Shown here one piece after another: positions 21,446 through 34,010 of a stretch of 64,000 bases of DNA. The notes beneath the pieces were generated by a model. It made no database searches. It was not told where the DNA came from and worked only from the letters and a program-made list of their open reading frames with translations. Position 1 is the stretch's first letter, and each line of letters starts with the position of its first letter. Source of the DNA: Prosapia bicincta (Eukaryota; Arthropoda; Insecta; Hemiptera; Cercopidae); contig JBAIZL010000007.1 of NCBI GenBank assembly GCA_036971475.1, forward strand, positions 28,987,447-29,051,446. Direction: 5' to 3'. The position numbers and the translations under genes were made by a program.

Positions 21446-21672
21446 GTAACATTTTGATATTATTTGCGATCAGACTTTTTGTCAACTATAAGTTGTGAAA
21501 TTGTTAACTTACACTTGGCGGAAACGTATAAGGAGGCTGAAGAAGTTTTAAGACGAAAACGTTTCCTCCAAGTGTAAGTTAACAATTTAACAAGTCTGGT
21601 TGCAAGTAATATCAAAGTGTAATAAGTAATTAAGAACCATCTTGTTATGAGCAGAAACAAGATTTTGATATT
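21446..21672. mobile_element. Foldback element, family A copy 2 (central part deleted)
   Basis: This matches the 6106-6561 element at both ends: left attatttgcgatcagacttt with agttgtgaaattgttaactt; right ccaagtgtaagttaac through agcagaaacaag. The centre and most of the left-arm hammerhead-like motif are missing, so only about 227 bp remain. Confidence 0.75.
21532..21569 (+). ncRNA. Hammerhead-like motif, family A copy 2
   Basis: A 5-bp stem I (GGAGG with CCTCC) encloses the core CTGAAGA, a weak stem II region (AGTTTTAAGAC), GAAAA and the self-complementary AACGTT. Among the family A copies it has the best stem I base but a poor stem II. Confidence 0.38.
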
Positions 21673-22647
21673 TTTTATACATAATTGAAATATTAGAACT
21701 ATTAAAATTTTAAAAAATTAATGACAGTGTTTGATAGTAGCTTTTTTGATTTTTTTGACTGTTTCCAAGACACCCTGATCCATTCTTTGGTAGCAGTTAC
21801 TCAGTGACGACTAAAACAAGACCTTTCCAACGAGCAGGCCATTTTTAAAATTTTTGACGGGTGTCGGACAGCAAGTCTCTATAAAAACATTTACAATAGT
21901 AACCATAATTTGAAAACAAAACATTCCTCATTGACTTTTTATGATTCTGTTTTTTGCATCCCACCTATGGCACTCTACGCACAGTAGTGATTATGAATTA
22001 TATTTGTGAGCTTGTACCATCAGTGAGCATCAGTCTGTCTCCGTAAAATACACGCTGTTTTATATCAACTCTCCAGATGACTCTCCCTCTTTGCATATGT
22101 TTGCAAATGTTATTTCAAGTTGTTGGAAGTTATGTTTTGTTCACTTCTTTTTACAGAGTTATATATTTTGATGTTAAAATGATTCATCATCAAGTTACTG
22201 ATGTATTACATGAGCTGTTAGACTATAAATCTCAGAGATTAAACGCTTGTCATTGTTTATAAATGAGAGCAATAGCTGCAATAAATTTTTAAAGATGACG
22301 GAGATATTTGAATGATGTAAATATTGTAGATAATGTAAATAACAATAATAATAATTTTAAAAATTAATAGTTTTAAAATAAGTGAGCTAAATTTAGACAA
22401 TGACAGGCTTAATAAAAATTTCTCAAGATATTGTAGCTATAGCAATAGCGTAACCAACTAAACCAAATAATGTCCACCAATAAACATTATTTATAGCAGA
22501 CATATTACACCCAACTCCATGTTTTAAATGAATACTCCCAACATTCAATATCAGTGCCTGAAGTGAAAGTTGAGGGTTAGACAGTTCACAGTTAAGTATA
22601 AAAGTTTAAATTTCAGTTGAAAAAGCTGAAATAATTAAAGATGCTTA
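21673..22647 (+). other. Mostly non-coding DNA with a weak exon-like segment
   Basis: A pyrimidine-rich acceptor-like sequence (cttctttttacag, ending about 22156) is followed by an open frame, RVIYFDVKMIHHQVTDVLHE, to TAA at 22260-22262. It could be a short terminal exon or chance. Nothing else was recognised. Confidence 0.25.
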
Positions 22648-22915
22648 TTGTAACTCTCTTGATTTCACTGATTAAACTGTAAGATTATTGTGTAACTAAG
22701 TGACTACTTTTAAACATACTTGTTAACACAATACGAAAGAACGAATTGTTCCATTTACGAGTTGACCCTTCTGATGCCGGCAATCACTGATCCTCTACTG
22801 CAACCTTGAGCAATCACCAGCAGTAGAGGGTCAGCTTCGTAAATGAAACGATTGTTTCAATACATGTGTGCAAGTAAGTTCAAAAGCATTCACTTAGTTG
22901 CGCAGTAATTACTTA
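22648..22915. mobile_element. Foldback unit of PLE family B (diverged copy)
   Basis: The left flank (ctcttgatttcactgatt) and the inverted arms (gtaactaagtgactac; gcattcacttagttgc) match the family B units at 14399-14618 and 16640-16735. The centre retains cagtagagggtcagcttcgt, the sequence found at the PLE coding end (16631-16650). Hammerhead-like core bases are more altered here (gaaacgattgtttcaataca). Confidence 0.68.
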
Positions 22916-22936
22916 TAGTACGACAAGAATAATTCA

Positions 22937-23131
22937 TATTTGTTGATTCCATCTTCACGTGAGCTACTAGTTTTCACTAAACACTTGTGTATTTATATTT
23001 TTTGCTTGCCTATAGTAGCACGCACTTATATTTGTTGAGGGACACATCTCTTGAAATGGCCATCCTCAACAAATATAAGTAAGTGCTACTATAGGCAAGC
23101 TATAAATATAAATACACAAGTGTTTAGTGAA
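22937..23131. mobile_element. Foldback unit of PLE family D carrying one 90-bp satellite unit
   Basis: The left arm contains a full 90-bp unit (ttgattccatcttcacgtga through tgcctatagtagcac). A short centre gacacatctcttgaaatggc follows, then an inverted partial unit (tcaacaaatataagtaagtg). The same arrangement borders the PLE relic at 33215-34110 and the satellite array. The two ribozyme-like motifs seen in other copies have collapsed to one remnant. Confidence 0.78.
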
Positions 23132-25712
23132 GAATTATTGTTAAAATTTGTTTATAAATAGGCTAAATATTGTATCTTGGCTTGATGGGTATTAATTAAG
23201 TAAATTTAAGGCATAGATCTCCCTTGATATAGGTGTGACAACACAGTTGAATTTGTTACTATCTGTTTGTACATAATTTTGTTTTCTCTGTTCCTAGCAA
23301 TATTGTTCCAGCCAAAACTTATGCAAAACTTGCTTTGAAATTGAAAAGTACATAGAGGTTGTAATAACAAATTTGTATATTATAGAAAAATTATGTATTT
23401 TACAGTTAAAATATTATAAATGGAATATCGACCCTTGTGCAAATATTTATGTGGTCTTTAAAATAAAATTAAATAATAAAAAGTAACAAGAATCTAAAGT
23501 CGTAAATTCAAAACAATATAATGGTATTTGTTAGATATCTTGTGTTATTGATACTGGGTTGTATATATTTGGTTGTCATTTTCCAATAAGTAAAAACTGA
23601 ACTCTATACACTTCCTATGGTTTACTCTGTAAGATATTGTGATGTACCTTTAAGATCTTTACCCACATGCTAGGACTGTGCCCGTACCGACACATGCAAA
23701 AAAATATTCTTTGCATCATTTGTATTGGACAACACCCATTAGACAGTTGCATCACCGTCCAACACCGTAGCATGCCATACCCAGCCAGTTCAACATTTGT
23801 TGGCCAGCATATTTGTTGGTGATTGACCGCTCCATGCATGGCAGGTGACGTCCTCAAACCTTGTTACAACAGCGTATGTTCTGCGTTGCTTTTCCGACTA
23901 AACTTAGTTGCTCTTTGCTTGCATTTGAAAAAAACACGTGTGCTGGTTAGGAAGAAAAAATTTTTCAATAAATCATTAAACTGGAATGACATCATATGAA
24001 AATACAGGTAAAACCTTTCTTCATCATCAACTAGGTGCCTATATAACGTCCAATATTCTCCCTCAGCTTACCTTTTTCTTAGACAATTGTGAATCCAATA
24101 CCGTCTCTGAGTCTTGTTTTCATTTTCCGCTTTCTTGTTCAAAATAATGGCAAACATCGCCAATTCTGTTGATGACAATTACCTAATCACCAAATTTTAT
24201 GTTTTCTCATAAAACAACTAACACAAGTTAGTTCACAATTCACAACACAGCAAAATAAAATATAAATATTAATTCAATTTCTAAAAATAAATAACATTAA
24301 AACAGTAGACACTGTAGTCTCATGATGCAAGATGTATACAGCAACGATACAGGACTCAACGGCTACCGAACAGGTTTCAAACGCGTTGTATATGGGTATA
24401 GTATGCTGTTGATTCGTTACAGTGGGCATAGTAGTGACCGAATCGTTTCATCTCTTGCCTGACATGGTTCTATGACGGTTACGGCATGATTTGTTGTAGT
24501 GGGTAAAGACCTTTATAGTGATGTAATTATTGACAGTGTTATAACATCCATACAACAGATATGACTCATTCGTGGTTCATGTTCACGTTAAGTGTGAGAC
24601 AGAACATGGTTTTATAGAATATTTAGACTAACATTAGCAAATTACCTCCATTTTGACTAGACCAATTAAGCAGTCTCCTAGTCCGTGTGTATAGCTAGGT
24701 TGACATCAGCGAAGAGTTGACGAGAATCATGACTAACTTGGAGTCTATTTTCTAAGCCCCCATGTTGAAATATGTCGTAAAGTAAAGCAGTAGATTGTTA
24801 AGTATTTAAATGTGGAAGAAATTTACAATAAATGGACAAAAACCATAATCAGATAAAAAATGAATCTCATTTTTATGGAAAGTCAATGAGTAATAAACTT
24901 TCCTTCTAATATTTATGTTCTCGCACATCCTAATAAGTAGAGTTTATTGATGTATATTGTAGTGAACTCAATTATTAAATTCAATGACTGCTCAATTTAT
25001 TTAAAGTTAGATTTATGAATAAATAATTCCTCCATTGTAATGGCCATTGTGTTAACTATACATAACACACTGTTAATGTTGTTTTATTTTATGGCTCCAG
25101 ATTATTTTATTGGGAATTTGTGTAGGAATGGTAACCACAAACTGAGAACCATTGGCCACTGTTGTATGTACAGAAACTTCTTTAAACATAAAATGGTTTT
25201 TTTGTTTGCTTTTGTATAATTTTTTTAGGAACAAATTTTTGATTCAATAATTTATTGTACGTAGATTTAAAAGCATGTATCTTTATACTTGTAACTGAAT
25301 TGTCAATATATGAACTTGGAAGCAAATTGTTGAAATACGTCTCTACAAAATTTTTTTCGTAACCTAATCTTTTTCAGCGAGTAGTAAAATAAGTAGATAG
25401 AACTATAATGGCTTTAGAGGTGAGGCTTAGAACTTGAATGGACAGCAGATTTTTGTAAATAATTTAAAGGCTCAATATCCAGAGTGGCCTGAGGTCAAAT
25501 AGTTTTCAGTTTTTTAAAGATAATTTAGTTCTTTTATGAATCGGCATTTTAAGGGGTTATATGTGTTAAAAATACTCCATATTCATTAGTTTTCTAAAAC
25601 ACCAAAATAAATCTTTCATTCACAACTGAAAGAGGGAAGCTATAATATAACAGTAGAAACAATACACTAGTCTTTAAATAAATATTTAAACACAAATAAA
25701 AAGGTATTAACT
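23132..25712 (+). other. Long stretch without identified features
   Basis: The section 23640-24500 is richer in G+C and contains an open frame (23615-23857, minus) with a Cys-rich peptide of no known family. It could be an old transposon interior, since gtaccgacac near 23690 and ggttacggca near 24478 resemble inverted ends, but the match is too weak to call. The remainder is AT-rich with no supportable gene. Confidence 0.3.
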
Positions 25713-26130
25713 TTGTTCAACATACTTCATTCAATATTCCTTAACGTCTGTAACATTTTTTTATATTACCGCCGACTCTGTAATGTTTTTTTATATTACC
25801 ACCGAGGTCGGCAACGGCCTTATATATTTACGCCAAATACCTCCAAGAGCAAACATTCTAACTGTCGCCACGAGAGACCAGCACTTATCAACGACTGAAC
25901 TAAACAGCTGTTTTATACGAAGCGTGTACTGTTGGGTCTTTTATTAAAAATCTTTATAAGCTAACAGAGGAGTCCTATTGAGAGAGTAATCGAGAAGCTG
26001 TCATTTTAGTAGAGATCCCCGAGGACACGTCTTCCTGGTGACCAAAGGAGAACGTCCCGCAGCGTGCTATCTTCCCAAGGAAACCAGTGAGGTAACTTAT
26101 AGTCCTAATGACGACTCCCAACAGGTAATG
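25713..26130 (+). other. GC-richer island with a 32-33 bp duplication, nature unknown
   Basis: It opens with a near-tandem duplication of tgtaa-atttttttatattacc (about 25749 and 25781). A segment follows with many CG and CC dinucleotides, reading gatccccgaggacacgtctt and cctggtgaccaaaggagaac. The composition contrasts with the AT-rich neighbours and could be an LTR/leader fragment of a retrotransposon or a 5' exon ending at the donor-like caacag|gtaatg. No coding frame, second LTR or primer-binding site could be confirmed. Confidence 0.25.
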
Positions 26131-28444
26131 GACTAATTAAAAATTTCTTTTACTCGTATAAAATTAATTTGAACGCTCCAACACTGTCCATGGCCCATGG
26201 AGGATTATTTGTGTCAGTTCTAAATGCTATTTCAAAATTAATATTAATGATTTCTCGTTTTATTAAATCCTCCGACGGATTTGATTTCACGTCTAAGAAA
26301 TTCTCTTTTCTTAATTCAAAGTTGTATGTAATTTTACAATATATCTTTAAAATTGAAACTGTGGCAAAAAAGTCAATAAACATTTTATTTTCCTAAAATC
26401 AGAGTATTAAGTATAAACGTCACATCGCAACAGTTTCTATAATTGCGATAAATCACAGCCTGTGCAAGCCCAAAGGATAAAACATAGTCTGTGCAAACCC
26501 AAAGGATAAAACATATTTTCATCTTGATATCATTAAAGTCTGCACATAAAGCTAGACCACATTTATTTGTGATCATCGAATATATTAGTCTGATTCCATC
26601 TTCCAGCCAAAATATCCTAGGTAATTTGTTTTGTAACCACCAAGCATTACAAAAATAACACTTCTTGATTAGAATTTATCTTGGTGAATAGGTTTTGAAA
26701 CTGTCAGTGTTAGAGTCCTGGGATACAGAGAAGCTTTAGCTTTTTTCAGAGCATAGATCACTTTTAAAGAAAAAATGTTTAGTACACTTTTTCTAGGCTA
26801 AAACAATGAATCCGTTATTGCTAGACAAACGTCGTTAAAGGTAACTTCTGCCAGTACATGAAATCTAGGTTGTATATATATGTAGTATCTAAATAAAAAT
26901 TAAAACAAATAATTTTCTATTTTTAATTCTTTTTCTTGAATAGAAGCTTATGTTGGTGATAGTTGGCATTATCTCCTGTAAAAGTGTCCAACTGGGCAGC
27001 TTGGGGATAAATAGGGGTTGAGATATTTTTTGAAAAAATTGATGTTTAAAAAACGATTTATAAAAGTCACTGATCTGGCAGAAGGTTTTATTCTAAGCTG
27101 TATCATCAAAAATTTGCTTCACCCCTCTCCCCAATAATTGTAACAGTTAACCTTATACGTGAAGTAAATATTTCAATTTAGTCAAACCAACACTTGTCAA
27201 CGAAGAACTAAAGGCTTGCAGATATTTTAATGACTAATACAATTGTATGAAAAAAGAGGGTAAACTGTAGAAATAAAGAACGCTTGTAAGTATGAAAAAC
27301 ACTTATTTAGAAAATTATTGAACATTGTTTAGTAAAATATATTTAAACAATTTTTGTACGAGCTTCTAACGATTGTCACATTCAGTATAGGGTCATGAAT
27401 GTGCAGAATTCAGTTAATACAAACATATCTTGAATATTGGTGTCACTTATGGCTCTCACATATTAATATGGCATAATAGTTAAAAGTTTTCTTAAACTAG
27501 GGTTTTAATAGTAAATTTTCAAACCCCCCCCCCCCTATTGATTAAATACCCATTATGGCTCTCCAATGAGTATAATGAATTTACATTTTATGCTGGGCAG
27601 TGTAGGTTATTCCTGCGTTCATCAAACTTTATTAATAATGAATAAAATAAAGTACAATTTTGGTACTCATAACTATTAGTCTTTTGTTATTTGCCATATT
27701 GTTAATTTATCTGGATGTCTTGTTGCAGAGAATTGGTTTTAGAAAACAACTGTTTTGGGAATGGACAGTTTATTTCAATGTGTGATTGTGCATATATCTT
27801 TACAAGATTTTTGTTTGAAAATAGTTCAGACTTTAATGAAATCTTCTCAGTTATAGTTTAAGCCAAGCTTAACACAAACGTCACTATAATAGTTGGCTCA
27901 TTTTTGTGTTCTGTTATCAAATCAGATGCATTTCAATTGTGCATTGAACTTAATTATATTGCATGGTGTTTGATTTCATAATATCTACATTATTTTGTAA
28001 TTAGATTGTGTTAAAACCTCTATTAACTAAATTCTCCAAATGAACTATTCAATTAATTCTATTAAGCAGTCCTTGTAACCGTCACATTGTAATTTTTTAA
28101 ATAAATTTTATTTACAAATTCTAACAACCTCTTTATTGTTATATAAATAATATAACCTCTTTATATGGTTGTAATAATAATAAGAAATTATGTCACATCC
28201 TCTTTTTGATAACCTCTTAAACTGACTTTGTGAAACCATTTACCATATGATCCAAAATAAACAGCACTGAAACTGAATCAGCTGTAGTTTCAATGATGCA
28301 AAACCATTAAGAATGGTAGGATGGTTACCTAAAATTGAACGGAGGTAATATAGAACATATTTATACTCGGGTCTAACCAATTTAGCTTCTTCTTTACCTG
28401 TATGTATTTGTAAAACTATGAAAATAAAATCTTACTAGTGCTTC
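26131..28444 (+). other. Unannotated AT-rich DNA
   Basis: Two overlapping opposed frames at 26150-26396 have no recognised domain. A 29-bp direct duplication (tgtgcaa-cccaaaggataaa) occurs at 26461 and 26490, and a poly-C run occurs near 27525. No gene is supported. Confidence 0.35.
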
Positions 28445-31400
28445 AGTACTCTTTATTTATATTTTTTGATTCCATCTTCATGTGAGCTACTAGTTTTCAC
28501 TAAAACCTTTGTAAATATTTTACAACTTGCCTATAGTAGCATTTATTTATATTTGTTGATTCCATCTTCACATGAGCTACTCGTTTTCAACTAAAACTCT
28601 TGTAAGTATTTTACAACTTGCCTATAGCAGCATTTACTTATATTTGTTGATTTCATCTTCACATGAGCTACTAGTTTTCACTAAAACCTTTGTAAATATT
28701 TTACAACTTGTCTATAGTAGCATTTACTTATATTTGTTGATTTCATCTTCACATGAGCTACTAGTTTTCACTAAAACGCTTGTGAGTATTTTACAACTTG
28801 CCTATAGTAGCATTTACTTATATTTGTTGATTCCATCTTCATGTGAGCTACTAGTTTTCACTAAAACCTTGTAAATATTTTACAACTTGTCTATGGTAGC
28901 ATTTACTTATATTTGTTGATTCCATCTTCACATGAGCTACTAGTTTTCACTAAAACTCTTGTAAGTATTTTTCAACTTGTATATAGTAGCATTTACATAC
29001 ATTTGTTGATTCCATCTTCATGTGAGCTACTAGTTTTCACTAAAACCTTTGTAAATATTTTACAACTTGTCTATAGTAGCATTTATTTATATTTGTTGAT
29101 TCCATCTTCATATGAGCTACTAGTCTTCACTAAAACCTTTGTAAATATTTTACAACTTGTCTATAGTAGCATTTACATATATTTGTTGATTACATCTTCA
29201 CATGAGCTGTTAGTTTTCACTAAAACCCTAGTAAGTATTTTACAACTTGCCTATAATAGCATTTACTTATATTTGTTGATTCCATCTTCACATGAGTTAC
29301 TAGTTTTCACTAATACCTTTGTAAATATTTTACAACTTGCCTATAGTAGCATTTATTTATATTTGTTGATTCCATCTTCACATGAGTTACTAGTTTTCAC
29401 TAAATTCCTTGTGAGTATTTGACAACTTGCCTATAGTAGCATTTACTTATATTTGTTGATTTCATCTTTATGTGAGCTACTAGTTTTCACTAAAACCTTG
29501 TACATATTTTACAACTTGTCTATGGTAGCATTTATTTATATTTGTTGATTCCATCTTCACATGAGCTACTAGGTTTCACTAAAACCTTTGTAAATATTTT
29601 ACAACTTGCCTATAGTAGCATTTACTTATATTTGTTGATTCCATCTTCACATGAGCTACTAGTTTTCACTAAAACTCTTCTAAGTATTTTTCAACTTGTA
29701 TATAGTAGCATTTACTTACATTTGTTGATTCTATCTTCACGTGAGCTACTAGTTTTCACTAAAACCTTTGTAAATATTTTACAACTTGCCTATAAAAGCA
29801 TTTACTTATATTTGTTGATTCCATCTTCACATAAGCTACTAGGTTTCACTAAAACCTTTGTAAATATTTTACAACTTGCCTATAGTAGCATTTACTTATA
29901 TTTGTTGATTCCATCTTTATGTGAGCTACTAGTTTTCACTAAAACCTTGTACATATTTTACAACTTGTCTATGGTAGCATTTATTTATATTTGTTGATTC
30001 CATCTTCACATGAGCTACTAGGTTTCACTAAAACCTTTGTAAATATTTTACAACTTGCCTATAGTAGCATTTACTTATATTTGTTGATTCCATCTTCACA
30101 TGAGCTACTAGTTTTCACTAAAACTCTTCTAAGTATTTTTCAACTTGTATATAGTAGCATTTACTTACATTTGTTGATTCTATCTTCACGTGAGCTACTA
30201 GTTTTCACTAAAACCTTTGTAAATATTTTACAACTTGCCTATAGTAGCATTTACTTATATTTGTTGATTCCATCTTCACATAAGCTACTAGGTTTCACTA
30301 AAACCTTTGTAAATATTTTACAACTTGCCTATAGTAGCATTTACTTATATTTGTTGATTCCATCTTCACATGAGCTACTAGGTTTCACTAAAACTTTTGT
30401 AAATATTTTACAACTTGCCTATAGTAGCATTTACTTATATTTGTTGATTCCATCTTCACATGAGCTACTAGGTTTCACTAAAACCTTTGTAAATATTTTA
30501 CAACTTGCCTATAGTAGCATTTACTTATATTTGTTGATTCCATCTTCACATAAGCTACTAGGTTTCACTAAAACTTTTGTAAATATTTTACAACTTGCCT
30601 ATAGTAGCATTTACTTATATTTGTTGATTCCATCTTCACATGAGCTACTAGTTTTCACTAAATTCCTTGTGAGTATTTGACAACTTGCCTATAGTAGCAT
30701 TTACTTATATTTGTTGATTCCATCTTCATGTGAGCTACTAGTTTTCACTAAAACCTTGTACATATTTTACAACTTGTCTATGGTAGCATTTATTTATATT
30801 TGTTGATTCCATCTTCACATGAGCTACTAGGTTTCACTAAAACCTTTGTAAATATTTTACAACTTGCCTATAGTAGCATTTACTTATATTTGTTGATTCC
30901 ATCTTCACATGAGCTACTAGTTTTCACTAAAACTCTTCTAAGTATTTTTCAACTTATATATAGTAGCATTTACTTACATTTGTTGATTCTATCTTCACGT
31001 GAGCTACTAGTTTTCACTAAAACCTTTGTAAATATTTTACAACTAGCCTATAGTAGCATTTACTTATATTTGTTAATTCTATCTTCACATGAGCTACTAG
31101 TTTTCACTAAAACCCTTGTAAATATTTTACAACTTGCCTATAGTAGCATTTGTTGATTCCATCTTCACATGAGCTACTAGTTTTCACTAAAACCTTTCTA
31201 AATATTTTACAACTTGTCTATAGTAGCACTTACTTATATTTGTTGACTCCATCTTCACATGAGCTACTAGTTTTCACTAAAACCCTTGTGATTATTTTAC
31301 AACTTGCCTATAGTAGCATTTACTTATATTTGTTGATTCCATCTTTATGTGAGCTACTAGTTTTCACTAAAACCTTGTACATATTTTACAACTTGTCTAT

Positions 31401-31786
31401 GGTCGCATTTATTTATATTTGTTGATTCCACCTTCACGTGAGCTACTAGGTTTCACTAAAACCTTTGTAAATATTTTACAACTTGCCTATAGTAGCATTT
31501 ACTTATATTTGTTGATTCCATCTTCACATGAGCTACTAGTTTTCACTAAAATCCTTGTAAGTACTTTACAACTTGCCTATAGTAGCATTTACTTATATTT
31601 GTTGATTCCATCTTCACGTGAGCTACTAACTTTCACTAAAACCCTTTTGAGTATTTTACAACTTCCCTATAGTAGCATTTACTTATATTTGTTGATTCCA
31701 TCTTCACATGAGCTACTATTTTTCACTATAACCCTTGTAAATATTCTACAACTTGCCTATAGTAGCATTTACTTATATTTGTTAAC
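28445..31786. repeat. Satellite array, 90-bp unit, about 37 copies, derived from a PLE terminal repeat
   Basis: Each unit contains ttgattccatcttcacatga, then gctactagttttcactaaaa, then acaacttgcctatagtagca. Spacing is 90 bp with occasional 89-bp or shorter units (for example near 28870 and 31145). Larger blocks of several units are themselves duplicated: about 29542-29990 resembles 29991-30440 and 30800-31150. The same 90-bp sequence occurs once in each terminal repeat of PLE family D (22937-23131, 33215-34110), in the matching orientation, so the array is an expansion of that terminal repeat. Because 90 is divisible by three, frames stay open for up to 229 codons. These are not genes. Confidence 0.96.
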
Positions 31787-31945
31787 GACTGGCGTTTCAG
31801 GAGATGTGGATTCTAAACTCAGACCGTAACTTGGAGTTACGCTCTGAGTTGACATTGGGACACATCTTCCGAAACGCCTGTCCTCAACAAATAAACGTGC
31901 TACTATAGGCAAGTTGTAAAATATTTACAAGGGTTTTAGTACTGT
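31787..31945. mobile_element. Foldback centre and right arm terminating the 90-bp array
   Basis: After the last satellite unit comes a degenerate minus-strand ribozyme-like motif (cgactggcgtttcaggagat), a small palindrome around accgtaacttggagttacgc, a plus-strand motif (31848-31888), and an inverted partial 90-bp unit (gtgctactataggcaagttg). The whole array is thus the enlarged left arm of a foldback unit of PLE family D. Confidence 0.78.
31848..31888 (+). ncRNA. Hammerhead-like motif, family D at the array end
   Basis: Stem I GTTGA pairs with TCAAC. Stem II is GGGA-CACATC-TTCC. GAAACGCCTGTC follows, where AC/GT can form a short stem III and GTC is a valid cleavage triplet. The CUGANGA position is replaced by CATT, so the catalytic core is not intact. 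Confidence 0.3.
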
Positions 31946-31986
31946 TTATTTTGGCGTATATAGTAATTAATTTGCTAGCGATCCAA

Positions 31987-32078
31987 ACTGAATGGGAACA
32001 GTGTATATAACTGAATGAGAATAGTGTATAAAACTGAATGAGAACAGTGTATAAAACTGAATGAGAACGGTGTATAAA
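31987..32078. repeat. Tandem repeat, 23-bp unit, 4 copies
   Basis: actgaatgagaacagtgtat repeats at 31987, 32010, 32033 and 32056, followed by about 40 bp of AT-rich flank. A minus-strand frame across it is a by-product. Confidence 0.92.
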
Positions 32079-33214
32079 ATATCCTTTTAGTTGAAGTAAA
32101 AACCTTTTCACAAAACATCAACTTTATATAAATATAACAAAGTATTAATCATATAAAAAGTAAAAATTTTGCATTTACTTATCACTTAATAAGTATATTA
32201 AAGAAAGTTTTTTCAAAAAACCCACTCGTAAACAAATTTGTGTAATTCATTAGCAGTAAATATTTAAACAGCAAATTAAAAAAAATATTTTACTTCTATT
32301 ATATACTTGTAAAGTAATAAGATAGGGATGTACTGTTTGAGGAATGTGGTAGCTGTAAATAACTATAATAATAAATTTTAGCCTGGTGTTGAAATAATTA
32401 ATTATATCTAATTGTGTTAAAATAAACTTATAAAATTGTTTTATAGTGTTTTTGAGTAAAATAGTCAAAGCTTTATATTGAACACATAGATATGAATCAG
32501 CAAGTACATAAACTATATAGGTTATTAAACCCAAATCAATAAAGCAATCGAAACCGCTCCAACCAGTAGCACAGAGAACTGTATTGTATGTTTGTTACTT
32601 TTTTTGATACGATACTTTTAATTAGACACTATGAATTGAGTTCTTGGTGATTATAGTGCCTTGTAATGGGAGTTTAACAGGAGGAAGTGTGACGTAAATT
32701 ACATTGAGGGATTATAGGCTGAATAATTTATGGGCATTATGAAATGAAAAAAACCTCTATAACTAATGGGCAGTAGGTACAAAAAGTGGGAAATAATTTA
32801 CTCTTCATGACATCACAAACTTGGTCCTGTTACTAAATTGCACTTTTGATATATTTGTATTCTTTTTATGTTGGCGTAGATGAGTCAAAACAAATTTAAT
32901 AACTTACAATATTTATAAAAAATTGCCTCATTGGTAATAAAGAACTGGTTTTGGCATTTTTAATTCAAAATAAAACTTTTATATTCAAACCAATCTATGT
33001 ATGTCGAATGCAAACATTTCATAATTTGGTCAAAACTCCTGTATTTGATGCGTTTCTGATGCAACTCTATCTTGAGACCAACATTGCTAGGTTTTGTAAT
33101 TCACTGGAGATCTCGCTAGTAGTCCTCCGCTGTTATTTGTTTTTACATTCAATCTATAATTGTAAAACAATACACAAATATATTATATATACTTAACAGT
33201 CGTTATTTCAAAGC
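32079..33214 (+). other. Unannotated AT-rich DNA
   Basis: Open frames at 32250-32534 (-) and 32951-33196 (+) show no recognisable features. No ordered repeat was found. Confidence 0.35.
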
Positions 33215-33281
33215 TTATTTTTTTCACCAAAACATTTGTAAATATTTTACAACTTGCCTATAGTAGCACTTACTTATATTT

Positions 33282-33322
33282 GTTGAGGATGGCCGTTTCG
33301 GGAGATGTGTCTCATTGTCAAC
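33282..33322 (-). ncRNA. Hammerhead-like motif, left repeat of PLE family D
   Basis: On the minus strand stem I GTTGA pairs with TCAAC. Inside are CAATGA, stem II GAGA-CACA-TCTC and CCGAAACGGCCATCC. The CUGANGA core is shortened to CAATGA, so activity is doubtful. Confidence 0.32.
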
Positions 33323-33344
33323 TCTGATTGTAACTGATCTCAAA

Positions 33345-33960
33345 GTTTTCTCCTTGAGAAACAAAGAACTCAATAACCCAAATACATATACACAACACAA
33401 CAAACCTATAAAATACTTATCAATACCATACAGATCATCCAAAACTCACAATATAACCAACACACTATGAAAATACAACTACAAAATAGCCTACTCCACA
33501 TACAACACCTCAATAAACAATTTAAACCCAACAACAAAATCAATAACATTTACAACGCCGCTGGAGTTTACAAACTTGCAGTTTGTGCCCCAGTTTTTAC
33601 ATAAGCTAGACAGGGAGGTCATTTTACACATGCTACCAAGAACATACAATCGCACTAGCAAACAAAAACACCCAATCAAACTTCGCTGAACATCTTATAT
33701 CCACAAAACATGACCACATAAACATAACATTCAACCTACAAATCCTTCATAAACAACACAAAAATAACTAAAATTACACAACCGAACAATACGAAATATT
33801 CAAACATAGCAAACTACACCCTACACACATACTCAATACACAATTACATTATAACTCATACACACTTTTCGACATCATAACTTCTAATACTCACCAAATA
33901 CACCCATACCACCAAAATATTCCACCCTCACCCTAACCTACGAATACCTTGAAATCAGTT
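33345..33960 (+). pseudogene. PLE linker and GIY-YIG endonuclease relic
   Basis: The conceptual reading has a linker (NNKINNIYNAAGVYKLAV), then GVYKLAVCAPVFT with a stop, ARQGGHFTHATKNIQSH with a second stop, and, after a frameshift, NFAEHLISTKHDHINITF. A tail follows with EQYEIFKHSKLHPTHILNTQ. The GVY and C-x2-x region, the HT-R-position segment, FAEHL and E-x-YEI-x-KH are the landmarks of the PLE endonuclease. Reverse transcriptase is missing entirely, and stops and shifts rule out function. Confidence 0.75.
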
Positions 33961-33969
33961 ACGGTCTGA

Positions 33970-34010
33970 GTTGACAATGGGACACATCTACCGAAACAGA
34001 CATTCTCAAC
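33970..34010 (+). ncRNA. Hammerhead-like motif, right repeat of PLE family D
   Basis: Stem I GTTGA pairs with TCAAC. Stem II is GGGA-CACATC-TACC (imperfect), then GAAACAGACATTC. It is in the same place relative to the 90-bp unit as at 31848-31888. Confidence 0.32.

Noticed and set aside
23615..24500. Possible DNA transposon with gtaccgacac / ggttacggca ends
   Set aside because: End similarity is too weak and no target duplication was seen. Left as unannotated.
25713..26130. Solo LTR with primer-binding site
   Set aside because: No second LTR, no TG...CA ends that could be fixed, and the tRNA-complement-like ggtgaccaaaggagaac could not be confirmed.
28572..31829. Long open frames with a repeated 30-residue peptide, up to 229 codons
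   Set aside because: The frame follows a 90-bp satellite whose length is divisible by three. It breaks wherever a unit loses a base, and the unit is a PLE terminal repeat, so it is a by-product rather than a repeat protein.
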